A stretch of DNA of 64,000 nucleotides from Lachnospiraceae bacterium (GCA_004556565.1 SFGN01000010.1:1-64000), one strand, 5' to 3'; positions 15,781 to 25,372 are shown, numbered from the stretch's first letter. Notes: a model not told the origin generated them from the letters alone. Made by a program: numbers and translations.

Positions 15781-17748
15781 ATGAAAATTACATTAAAAGA
15801 TGGAAGCTGTAAAGAGTACAGCCAGGCTATGAGTGTATACGACATTGCCCTGGATATCAGTGAAGGGCTTGCAAGAGCAGCCTGCGCAGGAGAGGTTGAC
15901 GGAAATGTGGTTGATCTGAGGACTATCGTAGACCATGACTGCAGTTTAAATATCCTGACTGCAAATGATGAGGCGGGGCTTCGCACCATCCGTCATACCT
16001 GTTCTCATGTGCTGGCAGAGGCAGTAAAAAAAGTATTCCCGGATGCAAAAATCGCTATCGGTCCGGCTATCGACGAAGGCTTTTATTATGATTTCGAGCA
16101 TGCTCCGTTTTCAAGAGAAGACCTTGACATGCTGGAAAAAGAGATGAAGAAAATCATCAAAAAGGGAAATAAGCTGACACGTTTTACTCTTCCAAGAGAA
16201 GAAGCAATCAAATTTATGGAAGAAAAGGGTGAGCCGTACAAAGTTGAGCTGATCCGGGATCTGCCTGAGGACAGTGAGATTTCCTTCTATGACCAGGATG
16301 GCTTTGTGGATCTGTGTGCAGGGCCGCATCTGATGAGTACAAAAGGAATCAAAGCGTTTAAGCTGATTTCTTCCTCCATGGCATACTGGAGAGGCGATTC
16401 CGACAAAGCACAGCTTCAGCGTATTTACGGAACTGCATTTAATAAAAAGGAAGAATTGGAAGCACATCTGCAGCATTTAGAAGATATTAAGAAACGCGAC
16501 CATAACAAGCTGGGACGCGAGATGGAGCTGTTTACTACTGTTGATGTGGTAGGGCAGGGGCTTCCGCTGATTCTTCCGAAGGGTGTGAAAATGATTACCA
16601 AGCTGCAGCGCTGGATTGAGGACCTGGAAGATAAAGAGTGGGGATATGTGCGTACAAAGACTCCGCTTATGGCAAAGAGTGACCTGTATAAGATTTCCGG
16701 GCACTGGGATCATTACCAGGACGGAATGTTTATCTTAGGTGATGAGGAAAAAGACAAAGAGGTATTCGCACTTCGTCCGATGACCTGTCCGTTCCAGTAT
16801 TACTGCTATAAAAACACACAGCATTCTTATCGTGATCTGCCGATCCGTTACGGCGAGACTTCCACACTGTTCAGAAATGAGGATTCCGGTGAGATGCATG
16901 GTCTGACCCGTGTGCGTCAGTTCACTATTTCCGAGGGGCATCTCGTTATCCGTCCGGATCAGGCTGAGGAAGAACTTCAGAGCTGTCTGAATCTGGCAAA
17001 CTATGTGCTCAAGACTCTGGGCCTGCAGGAAGATGTGACCTATCGTCTGTCCAAGTGGGATCCGAATAACCGTGAGAAATATCTTGGGGACGAGGCTTAC
17101 TGGGAGAAGACACAGGATGCACTCCGCCAGATTTTGAAAAATGATAACCTGCCGTTTACAGAAGCAGACGGCGAGGCCGCTTTCTATGGACCGAAGATCG
17201 ACATTCAGGCAAAGAATGTATATGGAAAAGAAGACACTATGATAACCATTCAGCTTGACTGTGCGATTGCAGAAAACTTTGATATGTATTATATTGACCA
17301 GAACGGAGATAAGATCCGTCCGTATATCATTCACAGGACATCTCTGGGATGTTATGAAAGAACACTGGCATGGCTGATTGAAAAATACGCAGGGAAATTC
17401 CCGACATGGCTCTGTGCAGAGCAGGTTCGTGTTCTCCCGATTTCCGATAAATATCTTGATTATGCGGAGAAGGTCAGAAAAGAACTGGCTGCGAACGGCG
17501 TGGATGTAACCGTTGACGGAAGAAGCGAAAAGATTGGTTATAAGATCAGGGAAGCACGGATGGATAAGCTGCCGTATATGCTTGTTGTCGGTGCAAATGA
17601 AGAAGAGCAGGGACTGGTATCTGTAAGAAGCCGTTTCGCGGGCAATGAAGGACAAAAGCCGCTGGCAGAGTTCATAGATCAGATTTGTAAAGAAATCCGT
17701 ACAAAAGAAATCCGTCAGGAGCTTCCGGAAGAAGAAAAGAATAAATAA
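15781..17748 (+). CDS. thrS: Threonyl-tRNA synthetase
   Basis: 655 residues from ATG 15781 (MKITLKDGSCKEY). An ATG at 15769 is in frame but lies one base from the AAAGGA motif, too close for it. Domains in order: TGS (~1-60), the second N-terminal editing/SAD domain with H-x3-H (CSHVLAEAV), the class II catalytic core with motif 2 (TRVRQFTISEGHLV) and the HRTSLGCYERTLAWL motif 3 region, and the C-terminal anticodon-binding domain (VRVLPISDKYLDYAEKV). It charges tRNA-Thr. It is governed by the T-box leader. A response regulator gene starts 28 bases after the stop with no terminator between, so some co-transcription is possible. Confidence 0.96.
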   Translation: MKITLKDGSCKEYSQAMSVYDIALDISEGLARAACAGEVDGNVVDLRTIVDHDCSLNILTANDEAGLRTIRHTCSHVLAEAVKKVFPDAKIAIGPAIDEGFYYDFEHAPFSREDLDMLEKEMKKIIKKGNKLTRFTLPREEAIKFMEEKGEPYKVELIRDLPEDSEISFYDQDGFVDLCAGPHLMSTKGIKAFKLISSSMAYWRGDSDKAQLQRIYGTAFNKKEELEAHLQHLEDIKKRDHNKLGREMELFTTVDVVGQGLPLILPKGVKMITKLQRWIEDLEDKEWGYVRTKTPLMAKSDLYKISGHWDHYQDGMFILGDEEKDKEVFALRPMTCPFQYYCYKNTQHSYRDLPIRYGETSTLFRNEDSGEMHGLTRVRQFTISEGHLVIRPDQAEEELQSCLNLANYVLKTLGLQEDVTYRLSKWDPNNREKYLGDEAYWEKTQDALRQILKNDNLPFTEADGEAAFYGPKIDIQAKNVYGKEDTMITIQLDCAIAENFDMYYIDQNGDKIRPYIIHRTSLGCYERTLAWLIEKYAGKFPTWLCAEQVRVLPISDKYLDYAEKVRKELAANGVDVTVDGRSEKIGYKIREARMDKLPYMLVVGANEEEQGLVSVRSRFAGNEGQKPLAEFIDQICKEIRTKEIRQELPEEEKNK

Positions 17749-17775
17749 GATGTAAAGAAAAAGTGATGAGGCAGC

Positions 17776-18450
17776 ATGTATCGATTATTGATTGTTGAGG
17801 ATGATTTTGGAATAGCACAGGCGGTCAGTGAGCAGGCAGGGATGTGGAATATGGATGTGCGGCATGTGAAAAATTTCCGCGATGTCCTGTCAGAATTTGC
17901 AGAATTTGACCCGCATCTGATTTTGCTGGATATCGCCCTGCCCTATTTTAACGGGTATTACTGGTGCGGAGAAATCCGTAAAGTGTCAAAAGTGCCGATT
18001 ATTTTTATTTCTTCAGCCTCCGACAATATGAATATCGTGATGGCGATGAATATGGGAGGCGATGATTTTATTGCTAAACCGTTTGACCAGGGAGTTTTGA
18101 TGGCTAAAGTTCAGGCGCTGCTGCGCCGAACCTATGATTTTGCCGCTGCTGTCTCTGTTCTTGAACACCGCGACGCAATGCTTAATACCGGTGATCAGTC
18201 CCTGGTCTATGACGGGGAAAGAATTCCGCTGACGAAAAATGAATACGGGATTTTACAGGTGCTTATGGAGAATAAAGGAAAAGTCGTCAGCAGGGAGCGG
18301 CTGATGGAACGGCTTTGGCAGACTGACAGCTTTGTAGATGAAAATACCCTTACAGTGAACGTGGGACGTCTCAGGAAAAAGCTGGATGCTGCCGGTCTTG
18401 AGAAGTTCATCACAACAAAATTCGGTGTGGGCTACCTGATTGAAGCATAA
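17776..18450 (+). CDS. OmpR/PhoB-type response regulator, BceR-like
   Basis: 224 residues. Receiver domain (~1-115): acidic pair LIVEDD, phospho-acceptor in LILLDIALP, and lysine in FIAKPF. The C-terminal winged helix (~130-224) shows LTKNEYGILQVLMENKGKVVSRERLMERLW and the recognition end TLTVNVGRLRKKL. It pairs with the histidine kinase immediately downstream (24-base gap), and the BceAB-type transporter genes follow. This order is the conserved Bce module, in which the kinase senses transporter activity during antimicrobial peptide attack. Confidence 0.9.
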   Translation: MYRLLIVEDDFGIAQAVSEQAGMWNMDVRHVKNFRDVLSEFAEFDPHLILLDIALPYFNGYYWCGEIRKVSKVPIIFISSASDNMNIVMAMNMGGDDFIAKPFDQGVLMAKVQALLRRTYDFAAAVSVLEHRDAMLNTGDQSLVYDGERIPLTKNEYGILQVLMENKGKVVSRERLMERLWQTDSFVDENTLTVNVGRLRKKLDAAGLEKFITTKFGVGYLIEA

Positions 18451-18474
18451 TAAAAACCGATTGTGAGGCAGAAT

Positions 18475-19464
18475 ATGAAACTGATGTGTTCTTATCTGAA
18501 GCAAAGGCGGTGGGAAATTCTGACGTCGATGCTTTTTGGCCTGATTTTTATCGTTGTATTTGCATTATATCATCTGCCGCTGCAGGCAGTCCTGTATCCG
18601 GCGGGACTTTGTGCACTGCTTGGTATATTGTTCCTGGCTGCTGATTTTTATAAGGTATCTCAAAGGCATATTCAGCTTTTGAAGATACGGGAGTTCACTG
18701 ATGTGGTTAAGGGGGCGATGCCGGAGGCTAAAAGCGTGGAGACAGATGATTATCAGCAGATTATCCGTCTTCTCTGTGAAGAGTATAAGCTGCTGGAAAT
18801 GCAGATGAATGCCCGCTATATGGATATGATCGATTATTATACGGTATGGGCGCATCAGATAAAAACGCCGATTGCTTCCATGAAGCTGCGTCTCCAGAAC
18901 GAAGATTCGGCATTATCCCGCAGGGTATCGTCCGATCTGTTCCGGATTGAACAATATGTGGAAATGGTTCTGATGTTTCTGCGGCTTGATGACGGTGCAA
19001 ATGATTATCTGATCAGGGAGTACAGCCTGGATGACATTGTAAAACAGGCAGTCAGGAAATTCGCAGGAGAATTTATCGGACGGAAGCTGTTCCTGGATTA
19101 TGTACCGCTGGATATGACTGTCATTACGGATGAAAAGTGGCTGTTGTTTGTTGTGGAGCAGGTGCTGTCTAATGCGTTGAAATATACACAGTCCGGAAGT
19201 ATCTCCATTTTTGTGGAAGAGCCGAAGACATTATGTATCCGTGATACCGGAATCGGGATCGCACCGGAAGATCTGCCGCGTATTTTTGAGAAGGGTTATA
19301 CCGGGTATAACGGACGCAGTGACAAAAAAGCAAGCGGAATCGGGCTATATTTGTGCAGGCGTATCTGTCAGAATCTGGGTCATACTATTTCAGCGGAATC
19401 AGTGCCGGATGAGGGGACTATAATCCGTCTCGGCCTGGAACAGCGTAATGTAAAAACAGAATAA
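18475..19464 (+). CDS. Intramembrane-sensing histidine kinase, BceS-like
   Basis: 329 residues from ATG 18475; the GTG at 18463 is probably part of the weak ribosome binding region. Two N-terminal membrane helices (~15-60) with almost no extracellular loop are typical of BceS sensors. The H-box is VWAHQIKTPIASMKLRLQ, the N-box VLSNALKYTQ, and G-boxes DTGIGI and KASGIGLYL. It is thought to detect peptide antibiotics only through the BceAB transporter. It lies in the module RR-HK-ABC-permease. Confidence 0.9.
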   Translation: MKLMCSYLKQRRWEILTSMLFGLIFIVVFALYHLPLQAVLYPAGLCALLGILFLAADFYKVSQRHIQLLKIREFTDVVKGAMPEAKSVETDDYQQIIRLLCEEYKLLEMQMNARYMDMIDYYTVWAHQIKTPIASMKLRLQNEDSALSRRVSSDLFRIEQYVEMVLMFLRLDDGANDYLIREYSLDDIVKQAVRKFAGEFIGRKLFLDYVPLDMTVITDEKWLLFVVEQVLSNALKYTQSGSISIFVEEPKTLCIRDTGIGIAPEDLPRIFEKGYTGYNGRSDKKASGIGLYLCRRICQNLGHTISAESVPDEGTIIRLGLEQRNVKTE

Positions 19465-19465
19465 C

Positions 19466-19485
19466 TTCTTACAAAAATGTAAGAA
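19466..19485. promoter_or_regulatory. Perfect palindrome upstream of bceAB-like genes, likely response-regulator operator
   Basis: TTCTTACA-AAAA-TGTAAGAA has perfect 8-base arms. It begins just after the kinase stop codon, ~90 bases before the ABC gene, and is not followed by a T-run, so a terminator is less likely. BceR-type regulators bind such dyads upstream of their transporter operons. A promoter is presumed in TTGTTTTGTTACACTGTATAA just downstream. Confidence 0.5.
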
Positions 19486-19573
19486 ATCAAGGGGAATTGT
19501 AAGCCGGTCAAATGGAAATGATTCCTCTTGTTTTGTTACACTGTATAAAAATGAAGTACAGGAGGAATTTTAC

Positions 19574-20338
19574 ATGAGTATATTAGAAGTCAGCAGGCTG
19601 AAAAAAGTCTATACGACCCGGTTCGGCGGGAATAAGGTTGAAGCACTGAAACAGGTATCCTTCACTGTGGAGGAGGGAGAATATGTTGCGATCATGGGGG
19701 AGTCCGGCTCGGGGAAGACTACGCTTCTTAATATTCTGGCAGCACTTGATAAGCCGACGGCGGGGGAAGTGAAGCTGGACGGAAAAGACATCACGAAAAT
19801 TAAGGAATCCGAGCTTGCTGCATTTCGCCGTGATAACCTGGGATTCGTATTTCAGGAGTTTAATCTTCTGGATACATTTTCATTAGAAGATAATATTTAT
19901 CTGCCGCTTGTGCTGGCAGGCAAATCTTATGCTCAGATGAGCAGCAGGCTTGCTCCGATCGCGGAACAGCTGGGGATTGCCGATATTCTGAAGAAATATC
20001 CATATGAAGTCTCGGGTGGACAGAAGCAGAGAGCGGCGGTGGCCCGGGCTCTGATCACAAACCCAAGGCTGATTCTTGCAGATGAGCCGACCGGGGCGCT
20101 GGATTCCAGGGCAACCGATGAACTGCTCCGCCTGTTCGGGGCAATCAACAGCAACGGGCAGACGATTCTGATGGCAACGCATTCGGTGAAAGCTGCGAGC
20201 CATGCAGACAGAGTGCTGTTTATAAGGGACGGTGAGCTGTTCCACCAGATTTACCGTGGAAACAGCACAAATGAGCAGGTGTATCAGAAGATTTCAGATA
20301 CACTGACTATACTGGCGACAGGTGGTGATAGAAAATGA
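19574..20338 (+). CDS. ABC transporter ATP-binding protein, BceA-like
   Basis: 254 residues. Walker A is GESGSGKTT, the Q-loop VFQEF, the signature VSGGQKQR, Walker B LILADEPTGALD and the switch histidine MATHSVKAASH. It is the MacB/BceA type that powers FtsX-fold permeases. GGAGG lies before the start, and its stop overlaps the start of the permease gene (ATGA). Together they should confer resistance to cell-wall-active peptides by freeing lipid carrier targets, as described for Bce systems. Confidence 0.92.
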   Translation: MSILEVSRLKKVYTTRFGGNKVEALKQVSFTVEEGEYVAIMGESGSGKTTLLNILAALDKPTAGEVKLDGKDITKIKESELAAFRRDNLGFVFQEFNLLDTFSLEDNIYLPLVLAGKSYAQMSSRLAPIAEQLGIADILKKYPYEVSGGQKQRAAVARALITNPRLILADEPTGALDSRATDELLRLFGAINSNGQTILMATHSVKAASHADRVLFIRDGELFHQIYRGNSTNEQVYQKISDTLTILATGGDRK

Positions 20339-22371
20339 GAGTGGGATTTTATCCGAAGCTTGCATGGAACGGCATCCGAAAAAATAAACGGTTATACACT
20401 CCTTATATTCTTACCTGCATCGGTATGATTATGATGTACTATATCATTATATTTTTATCTGACTCTCCATTGCTGAATGAGATTGCGGGAGGAGAAACAG
20501 CACAAAACATGCTGGGTATGGGAACATGGGTGATTGCTGTGTTTGCATGTATCTTTTTATTTTATACAAATTCTTTTTTGATCCGCAGGAGAAAAAAAGA
20601 GTTTGGATTGTACAATATCCTGGGTATGGGAAAAAGGAACATTGCGGTCATTCTGCTGTGGGAAACTCTTATCATCGCAGCAATTTCTCTGACTGCAGGC
20701 TGTGCGGCGGGAATTGCCTTCTCAAAGCTGGCGGAGCTTGGGCTTCTGAATATCATACGAGGTGATGTGGAATATTCCCTGACGGTGTCATGGGGTTCTA
20801 TCGGTAAGGTATGTATTATATTCCCTGTGATTTTTGTATGCATTTTTCTGAATGCACTGCGGCAGATCCACACGGCAAACCCGGTGGAGCTGCTTCACAG
20901 TGAAAATGCCGGAGAAAAACCTCCGAAAGGTAACTGGATGCTGGGAATATTAGGAATCGTACTTCTTGGGGCGGCATATTATCTGGCGGTAACGATCCGG
21001 GAACCACTTTCTGCATTGACATGGTTCTTTGTTGCAGTCATTATGGTAATTATCGGAACCTATCTTCTTTTTATTTCAGGATCCGTGTTGTTCTGCCGGA
21101 TTCTGCAGAAAAACAAAAGTTATTACTATAAATCAAACCATTTTGTATCGGTTTCTTCTCTCGTTTACCGTATGAAACGAAACGGTGCAGGGCTTGCTTC
21201 TATCTGTATTCTGGGAACAATGGTGCTGGTCATGCTTTCTTCTACGGCATGTCTGTATTTTGGGGCAGAAGACAGCCTGAGAACCCGTTATCCGAGAAAT
21301 ATTTCTGTAAATTTTAGCTGGGCAGATGCTGAGGGGATGAATAATGAGAATATCGGTTCTCTCAGGTCTTCCGTCACGCGGGTTCTGGAAGAAAACCATG
21401 TCAGACCACTGAAAGTCAGAGATTATCGGATGGCGTCAGCGGCAGGTATATTGCAGGACAGAAATATTGAGCCGGATGTATCGAAAGTGAATTCTTTTAG
21501 TCTGGACACTTATGATAGTCTTGTGCAGGTTTATATTGTTCCGCTGGAAGACTATAACCGGATGGAAGGGGTATCGGAGCAGTTGGGAGAAAATGAAGCA
21601 CTCTTATATCCGGTCCGCATGAAGTATCCGGAGACAGAAATCACGGTCAACGGAGGAAAAACGTTCCGGGTGGCAAAGGTACTGGATGAGTTTGAGGAAA
21701 TGGGGATCGTTTCTGTTGATGTGATTCCGTCGCTGTTTATTATTGTACCGGATTTTGAAGAAAGCCTGTCCACGTTTGCCGGGCTGGCGGATTATAACGG
21801 AAATCAGATGTTTCGGTTCAGATATGAGTATGGATTTGATCTGGATGAAACAGATGAATTGCAGTTAATGATCAGTGAGCAGTTAAGAGAGACGATCCGG
21901 GAAATGTCTATACAGGAACAGGATAATATTTATGTATATGGTGTGGAATGTGCTGTTGAAGAAAGAGATGATTTTTACGGGACATACGGAGGTCTTTTCT
22001 TCCTTGGGGTACTGCTCAGCATTGTCTTTATTTTTGCGGCCGTTCTGATTATTTACTACAAACAGATATCGGAAGGATATGAAGATCAGTCCCGGTTTGA
22101 AATCATGCAGAAGGTCGGAATGACAAAAAAGGATATCCGCAGAAGCATTAATTCACAGATGCTGACGGTATTCTTCCTGCCGCTCATCACTGCCGGAATC
22201 CATCTGTCATTTGCCTTTCCTCTTATCAGAAAGCTTCTCATGCTGTTCAATATGGTGAACCTGAAGCTTTTAATCGCGACAACGGCAGGCAGCTTCCTGA
22301 TTTTTGCAGTATTTTATATTCTGGTATACCGGATAACATCAAATGCTTATTATAATATTGTCAGCTCCTGA
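20335..22371 (+). CDS. FtsX-fold permease, BceB-like
   Basis: 678 residues, about ten membrane helices arranged 1+3, a large extracellular domain (~315-540), then helices in the C-terminal part. Motifs include RRRKKEFGLYNILGMGKRNI after helix 2 and FEIMQKVGMTKKDIRRSI before the last helices, both typical of BceB/YxdM permeases. The extracellular domain is thought to bind the peptide-lipid complex. Translation is coupled to the ATPase gene by a 4-base overlap. No anionic or lipoprotein partner is seen. Confidence 0.9.
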   Translation: MRVGFYPKLAWNGIRKNKRLYTPYILTCIGMIMMYYIIIFLSDSPLLNEIAGGETAQNMLGMGTWVIAVFACIFLFYTNSFLIRRRKKEFGLYNILGMGKRNIAVILLWETLIIAAISLTAGCAAGIAFSKLAELGLLNIIRGDVEYSLTVSWGSIGKVCIIFPVIFVCIFLNALRQIHTANPVELLHSENAGEKPPKGNWMLGILGIVLLGAAYYLAVTIREPLSALTWFFVAVIMVIIGTYLLFISGSVLFCRILQKNKSYYYKSNHFVSVSSLVYRMKRNGAGLASICILGTMVLVMLSSTACLYFGAEDSLRTRYPRNISVNFSWADAEGMNNENIGSLRSSVTRVLEENHVRPLKVRDYRMASAAGILQDRNIEPDVSKVNSFSLDTYDSLVQVYIVPLEDYNRMEGVSEQLGENEALLYPVRMKYPETEITVNGGKTFRVAKVLDEFEEMGIVSVDVIPSLFIIVPDFEESLSTFAGLADYNGNQMFRFRYEYGFDLDETDELQLMISEQLRETIREMSIQEQDNIYVYGVECAVEERDDFYGTYGGLFFLGVLLSIVFIFAAVLIIYYKQISEGYEDQSRFEIMQKVGMTKKDIRRSINSQMLTVFFLPLITAGIHLSFAFPLIRKLLMLFNMVNLKLLIATTAGSFLIFAVFYILVYRITSNAYYNIVSS

Positions 22372-22541
22372 TATGTGCATGAGAAATCATAAGGCAAATT
22401 AATATATACAGGATATAACGAATTGGTAAAAACGGAGATACAGGTAGGAAAATGCTCCTTGTTTTTCACAGAATGATATGTTAGAATTCATCCAAAGCAG
22501 ATTTTCTTAAATCGTATTATTATTACAGAGGTCGGCCGAAT

Positions 22542-23312
22542 ATGAAAATAGCAGTTTGTCAGTTTGATATTACATACGAAAAGAAGGAACAGAATCTGAT
22601 CCGGGCTGAAAGATTTATAATGGAAGCAGCGGTACAGGGCGCGGAATTGATTGTATTTCCGGAAATGAGCTTCACAGGATTTTCTATGAATACAGAGCTT
22701 ACTGGTGAGGATCAGGAGGAAACACTGCTGAGGATGAAGTCGGCTGCTGCGAATGAGCGGATCGCGGTTGGTTTTGGATGGGTGAAACATAAAGCAAATG
22801 CGGAAAATCATTACACGATAGTCGGCGAAGACGGGATTGTGGCAGGCGATTATATTAAGATACACCCTTTCAGCTATGCAGGAGAAGAGAAATGCTTTGC
22901 AGCCGGGAAAAGCCCATGCACATTTATATATAAAGATATTTGTTTTGGAATAAGCATCTGTTATGACCTGAGATTTCCGGAGTTGTATCAGGAGTTGACA
23001 AAACAGGCACATGTAATTCTCGTCCCGGCAAACTGGCCGGAAAAGAGGCATGTGCACTGGCAGACGCTTCTGCGGGCAAGAGCAATCGAAAATCAGGTCT
23101 ATATGATCGGTGTGAATTGCTGTGGGATGCAGGGGGGAATCTCATATTCAGGACACAGCAGTGCCGTAAATCCGGAAGGAGAAGTTTTATTTGAGACAGA
23201 AGGCAGGGAGGCATTGCAGATTATTGAAATTTTAGATGATACGGAGATATACAGAAAAAAGTTTCCGACAAAAAAAGACAGAAAACCTTCTTTATATAAA
23301 ACATTTTACTAG
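22542..23312 (+). CDS. Carbon-nitrogen hydrolase (nitrilase superfamily, omega-amidase-like)
   Basis: 256 residues. The catalytic triad can be placed as E41 (VFPEMSFTGF), K106 (YIKIHPFSYAGE) and C140 (SICYDLRFPELY). The HPFSYAGEE segment resembles omega-amidase/Nit2-type enzymes, which hydrolyse small amides such as 2-oxoglutaramate. Substrate assignment is tentative. GAGGT lies before the start. The gene stands alone; the 170-base gap before it carries no clear structure, and a terminator of the convergent malic enzyme gene follows. Confidence 0.88.
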   Translation: MKIAVCQFDITYEKKEQNLIRAERFIMEAAVQGAELIVFPEMSFTGFSMNTELTGEDQEETLLRMKSAAANERIAVGFGWVKHKANAENHYTIVGEDGIVAGDYIKIHPFSYAGEEKCFAAGKSPCTFIYKDICFGISICYDLRFPELYQELTKQAHVILVPANWPEKRHVHWQTLLRARAIENQVYMIGVNCCGMQGGISYSGHSSAVNPEGEVLFETEGREALQIIEILDDTEIYRKKFPTKKDRKPSLYKTFY

Positions 23313-23325
23313 CGGAAATACAAAA

Positions 23326-23394
23326 GGATGCAGGTATGTTAAAGATATAGTTCAGTGTTTTACACGAGGCTATAAAATTTACTTACCTGCATCC
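23326..23394 (-). terminator. Long-stem terminator of the malic enzyme gene
   Basis: GGATGCAGGTA (23326-23336) and TACCTGCATCC (23384-23394) are perfect inverted copies. On the minus strand the hairpin is followed by TTTTGTATTT. The loop is long (~47 bases). Confidence 0.55.
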
Positions 23395-23436
23395 TGCTGT
23401 TATGCTTAATCTTAAATATGATATTAAATAGTCTTC

Positions 23437-24603
23437 TTATTTTGTGATATTACTCCTGATTGCCTCATCTGCAACTGCTTTTGCGACAGCAGCGGCAACA
23501 CGTGTATCAAATGCATCCGGAATGATATAGTCCGGTGTCAGGTCTGAATCATCGATCAGGGCAGCTAATGCCTTTGCAGCGGCCATCTTCATTTCTTCTG
23601 TAATTGCCTTTGCACGCACATCCAGAGCACCGCGGAACAGTCCCGGAAATACAAGTACATTGTTAATCTGATTCGGGAAATCAGAACGTCCTGTCCCGAT
23701 AATTCTTGCACCTGCGGCTTTTGCTGTTTCGGGAAGAATCTCCGGATCCGGATTCGCCAGGGCGAAAATCATCGGATCGGTATTCATAGTCTTTACCATA
23801 TCAGCAGTTACACAGTTCGGTGCAGAAACTCCGATAAAAATATCAGCGCCTTTTAATGCGTCTGCAAGCACGCCGGATTCCTGGTTCAGATTTGTGATCT
23901 CTGCCATCTCTTTTTTAACCGGGTTGTTAGCATTGGATTTGTTGATCATGCCTTTCCTGTCACAGAGGATGACATTGCGGAATCCATAATTAATAAGAAG
24001 TTTTGCAATGGCAATTCCCGCTGCGCCGGAGCCGTTTAGTACGACTTTGCAGTCTGACGCTTTCTTACCGGTCAGCTTCAGACCGTTGATGATGCTGGCA
24101 AGGACAACGATCGCTGTCCCGTGCTGGTCATCGTGGAATACCGGGATGTCCAGTGCTTCTTTTAATCTGGCTTCGATTTCAAAACAGCGCGGAGCGGAAA
24201 TGTCTTCCAGATTGATGCCCCCGAAGGTCGGAGCAAGGCGAATGACCGTTTCAACGATTTCATCAGGGTCTTTGGTGTCAAGGCAGATCGGAAATGCATC
24301 TACATTGCCGAACTGTTTAAAAAGGATTGCTTTTCCTTCCATAACCGGCATTGCAGCTTCCGGTCCTATATCTCCGAGACCGAGTACAGCAGTTCCGTCA
24401 GATACGACAGCAACAAGATTCCCTTTTGCGGTATAGCGGTAAGCGTCTAATTTATTTTCTGCGATTTTGCGGCAGGGCTCTGCAACGCCCGGAGTATAAG
24501 CGATACTCAGATCATCTCTTGTTGTAAGAGGTACCTTGGAGCAGACAGAAATCTTGCCCTGGTTTTCTTCATGCATTTTAAGGCTTAATTCGTTATAGTT
24601 CAT
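23437..24603 (-). CDS. Malic enzyme (malate to pyruvate, oxaloacetate-decarboxylating)
   Basis: 388 residues from ATG 24603 (MNYNELSLKMHEEN), with GGGAGG 7 bases upstream; the frame's earlier ATG is not supported. The short bacterial malic enzyme form lacks a phosphotransacetylase domain. Motifs: YTPGVAEPCRKI, VSDGTAVLGLGDIGPEAA, FHDDQHGTAIV, and the Rossmann motif NGSGAAGIAIAKLL. It oxidatively decarboxylates malate using NAD(P)+; cofactor preference cannot be decided by eye. The pyruvate formed could feed the porCDAB oxidoreductase at 29.5-32.5 kb, though they are not co-transcribed. Confidence 0.92.
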   Translation of the reverse strand: MNYNELSLKMHEENQGKISVCSKVPLTTRDDLSIAYTPGVAEPCRKIAENKLDAYRYTAKGNLVAVVSDGTAVLGLGDIGPEAAMPVMEGKAILFKQFGNVDAFPICLDTKDPDEIVETVIRLAPTFGGINLEDISAPRCFEIEARLKEALDIPVFHDDQHGTAIVVLASIINGLKLTGKKASDCKVVLNGSGAAGIAIAKLLINYGFRNVILCDRKGMINKSNANNPVKKEMAEITNLNQESGVLADALKGADIFIGVSAPNCVTADMVKTMNTDPMIFALANPDPEILPETAKAAGARIIGTGRSDFPNQINNVLVFPGLFRGALDVRAKAITEEMKMAAAKALAALIDDSDLTPDYIIPDAFDTRVAAAVAKAVADEAIRSNITK

Positions 24604-24762
24604 GTTTTGTCCTCCCATCTGATGTCAATTAAACGGATATTTAGTATATATTCCGTCTTTGCAGTAAACAGGACGTTCAGAATGCCCGTTCTGCTTTCAA
24701 ATTCAGCCTTTATATTACTGCAAAATCAGAAAAAAGAAAAGGGAAAACAGAATAATTTCTTT

Positions 24763-25149
24763 TTATTTATCAGAATTTAAAATATACAGTTTCATTGCCT
24801 CAAAGCTTTCCGGACTGATATCATGCTCCATCTTGCATGCATCGGCAACGGCAACCTCCGGGGTCACTCCGAGCCTTATCAGCCAGTCGGAGAGAACAGT
24901 ATGCTTTTCATACACAGTTTCTGCAATTTTTTTCCCTGTTTCGGTCAGACGGATATAACCTTCTTCAGAAACGGTGATATAACCGTTGTTGCGAAGATTT
25001 TTCATTGCAACGCTGACGCTCGGTTTGGAATAGGAAAGTTCTGTAGCAATGTCAATGGAACGGACCTGGGAAAGCCGGCTGCTTAAAATAAGTATGGTTT
25101 CCAGATAGTCCTGCACGGACTCTTCGGATTTGTGTTTTGTATAACTCAT
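24763..25149 (-). CDS. DtxR/MntR-family metal-dependent transcriptional repressor
   Basis: 128 residues from ATG 25149 (MSYTKHKSEESVQDYLE); ATG 25152 directly upstream is an alternative. GAGGAG is 8 and 5 bases away respectively, and the much longer frame to 25263 is not supported. The winged helix (~10-70) contains IDIATELSYSKPSVSVAMKNL. The metal-binding part shows CKMEHDIS (C-x2-E-H), as in DtxR-type site residues. There is no SH3 domain, as in MntR. It represses metal uptake genes when Fe(II) or Mn(II) is plentiful. A dyad just upstream suggests autoregulation. The divergent neighbour is a broken ABC transporter gene. Confidence 0.85.
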   Translation of the reverse strand: MSYTKHKSEESVQDYLETILILSSRLSQVRSIDIATELSYSKPSVSVAMKNLRNNGYITVSEEGYIRLTETGKKIAETVYEKHTVLSDWLIRLGVTPEVAVADACKMEHDISPESFEAMKLYILNSDK

Positions 25150-25171
25150 CATATAATCTCCTCTGTCAGAT

Positions 25172-25188
25172 ATTACCTGTATGGTAAC
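25172..25188. promoter_or_regulatory. Operator-like dyad upstream of the DtxR/MntR gene
   Basis: ATTACC-TGTAT-GGTAAC contains inverted TTACC/GGTAA arms, 23 bases before the regulator start. It is a candidate self-binding site of the metalloregulator. The assignment rests on position and symmetry only. Confidence 0.4.
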
Positions 25189-25344
25189 ATTTCGTAAGAC
25201 AAAATTCAAGGGAAACAAAGGGGTTAAGCTTAGAAGATGAAAAACGGGCAATAGCCGAACCATATGGCATATTCCGGCATTTCATCTGAATAAAAGAATG
25301 TTTAAACGGAAATTATGAAATAAATATAAATTAGGCAGAAATTG

Positions 25345-25372
25345 TTGATTGGAAAAAAGAACCTGCTATAAT
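25345..25372 (+). promoter_or_regulatory. Promoter of the ABC transporter gene
   Basis: TTGATT (25345-25350), a 16-base spacer and TATAAT (25367-25372), with TGC immediately before the -10, making an extended -10. The start codon is 56 bases downstream. Confidence 0.6.

Noticed and set aside
16735..17655. 306-codon frame on the minus strand over thrS
   Set aside because: Antisense shadow of thrS, Cys/Phe/Ile-rich composition typical of reversed coding DNA, no ribosome binding site.
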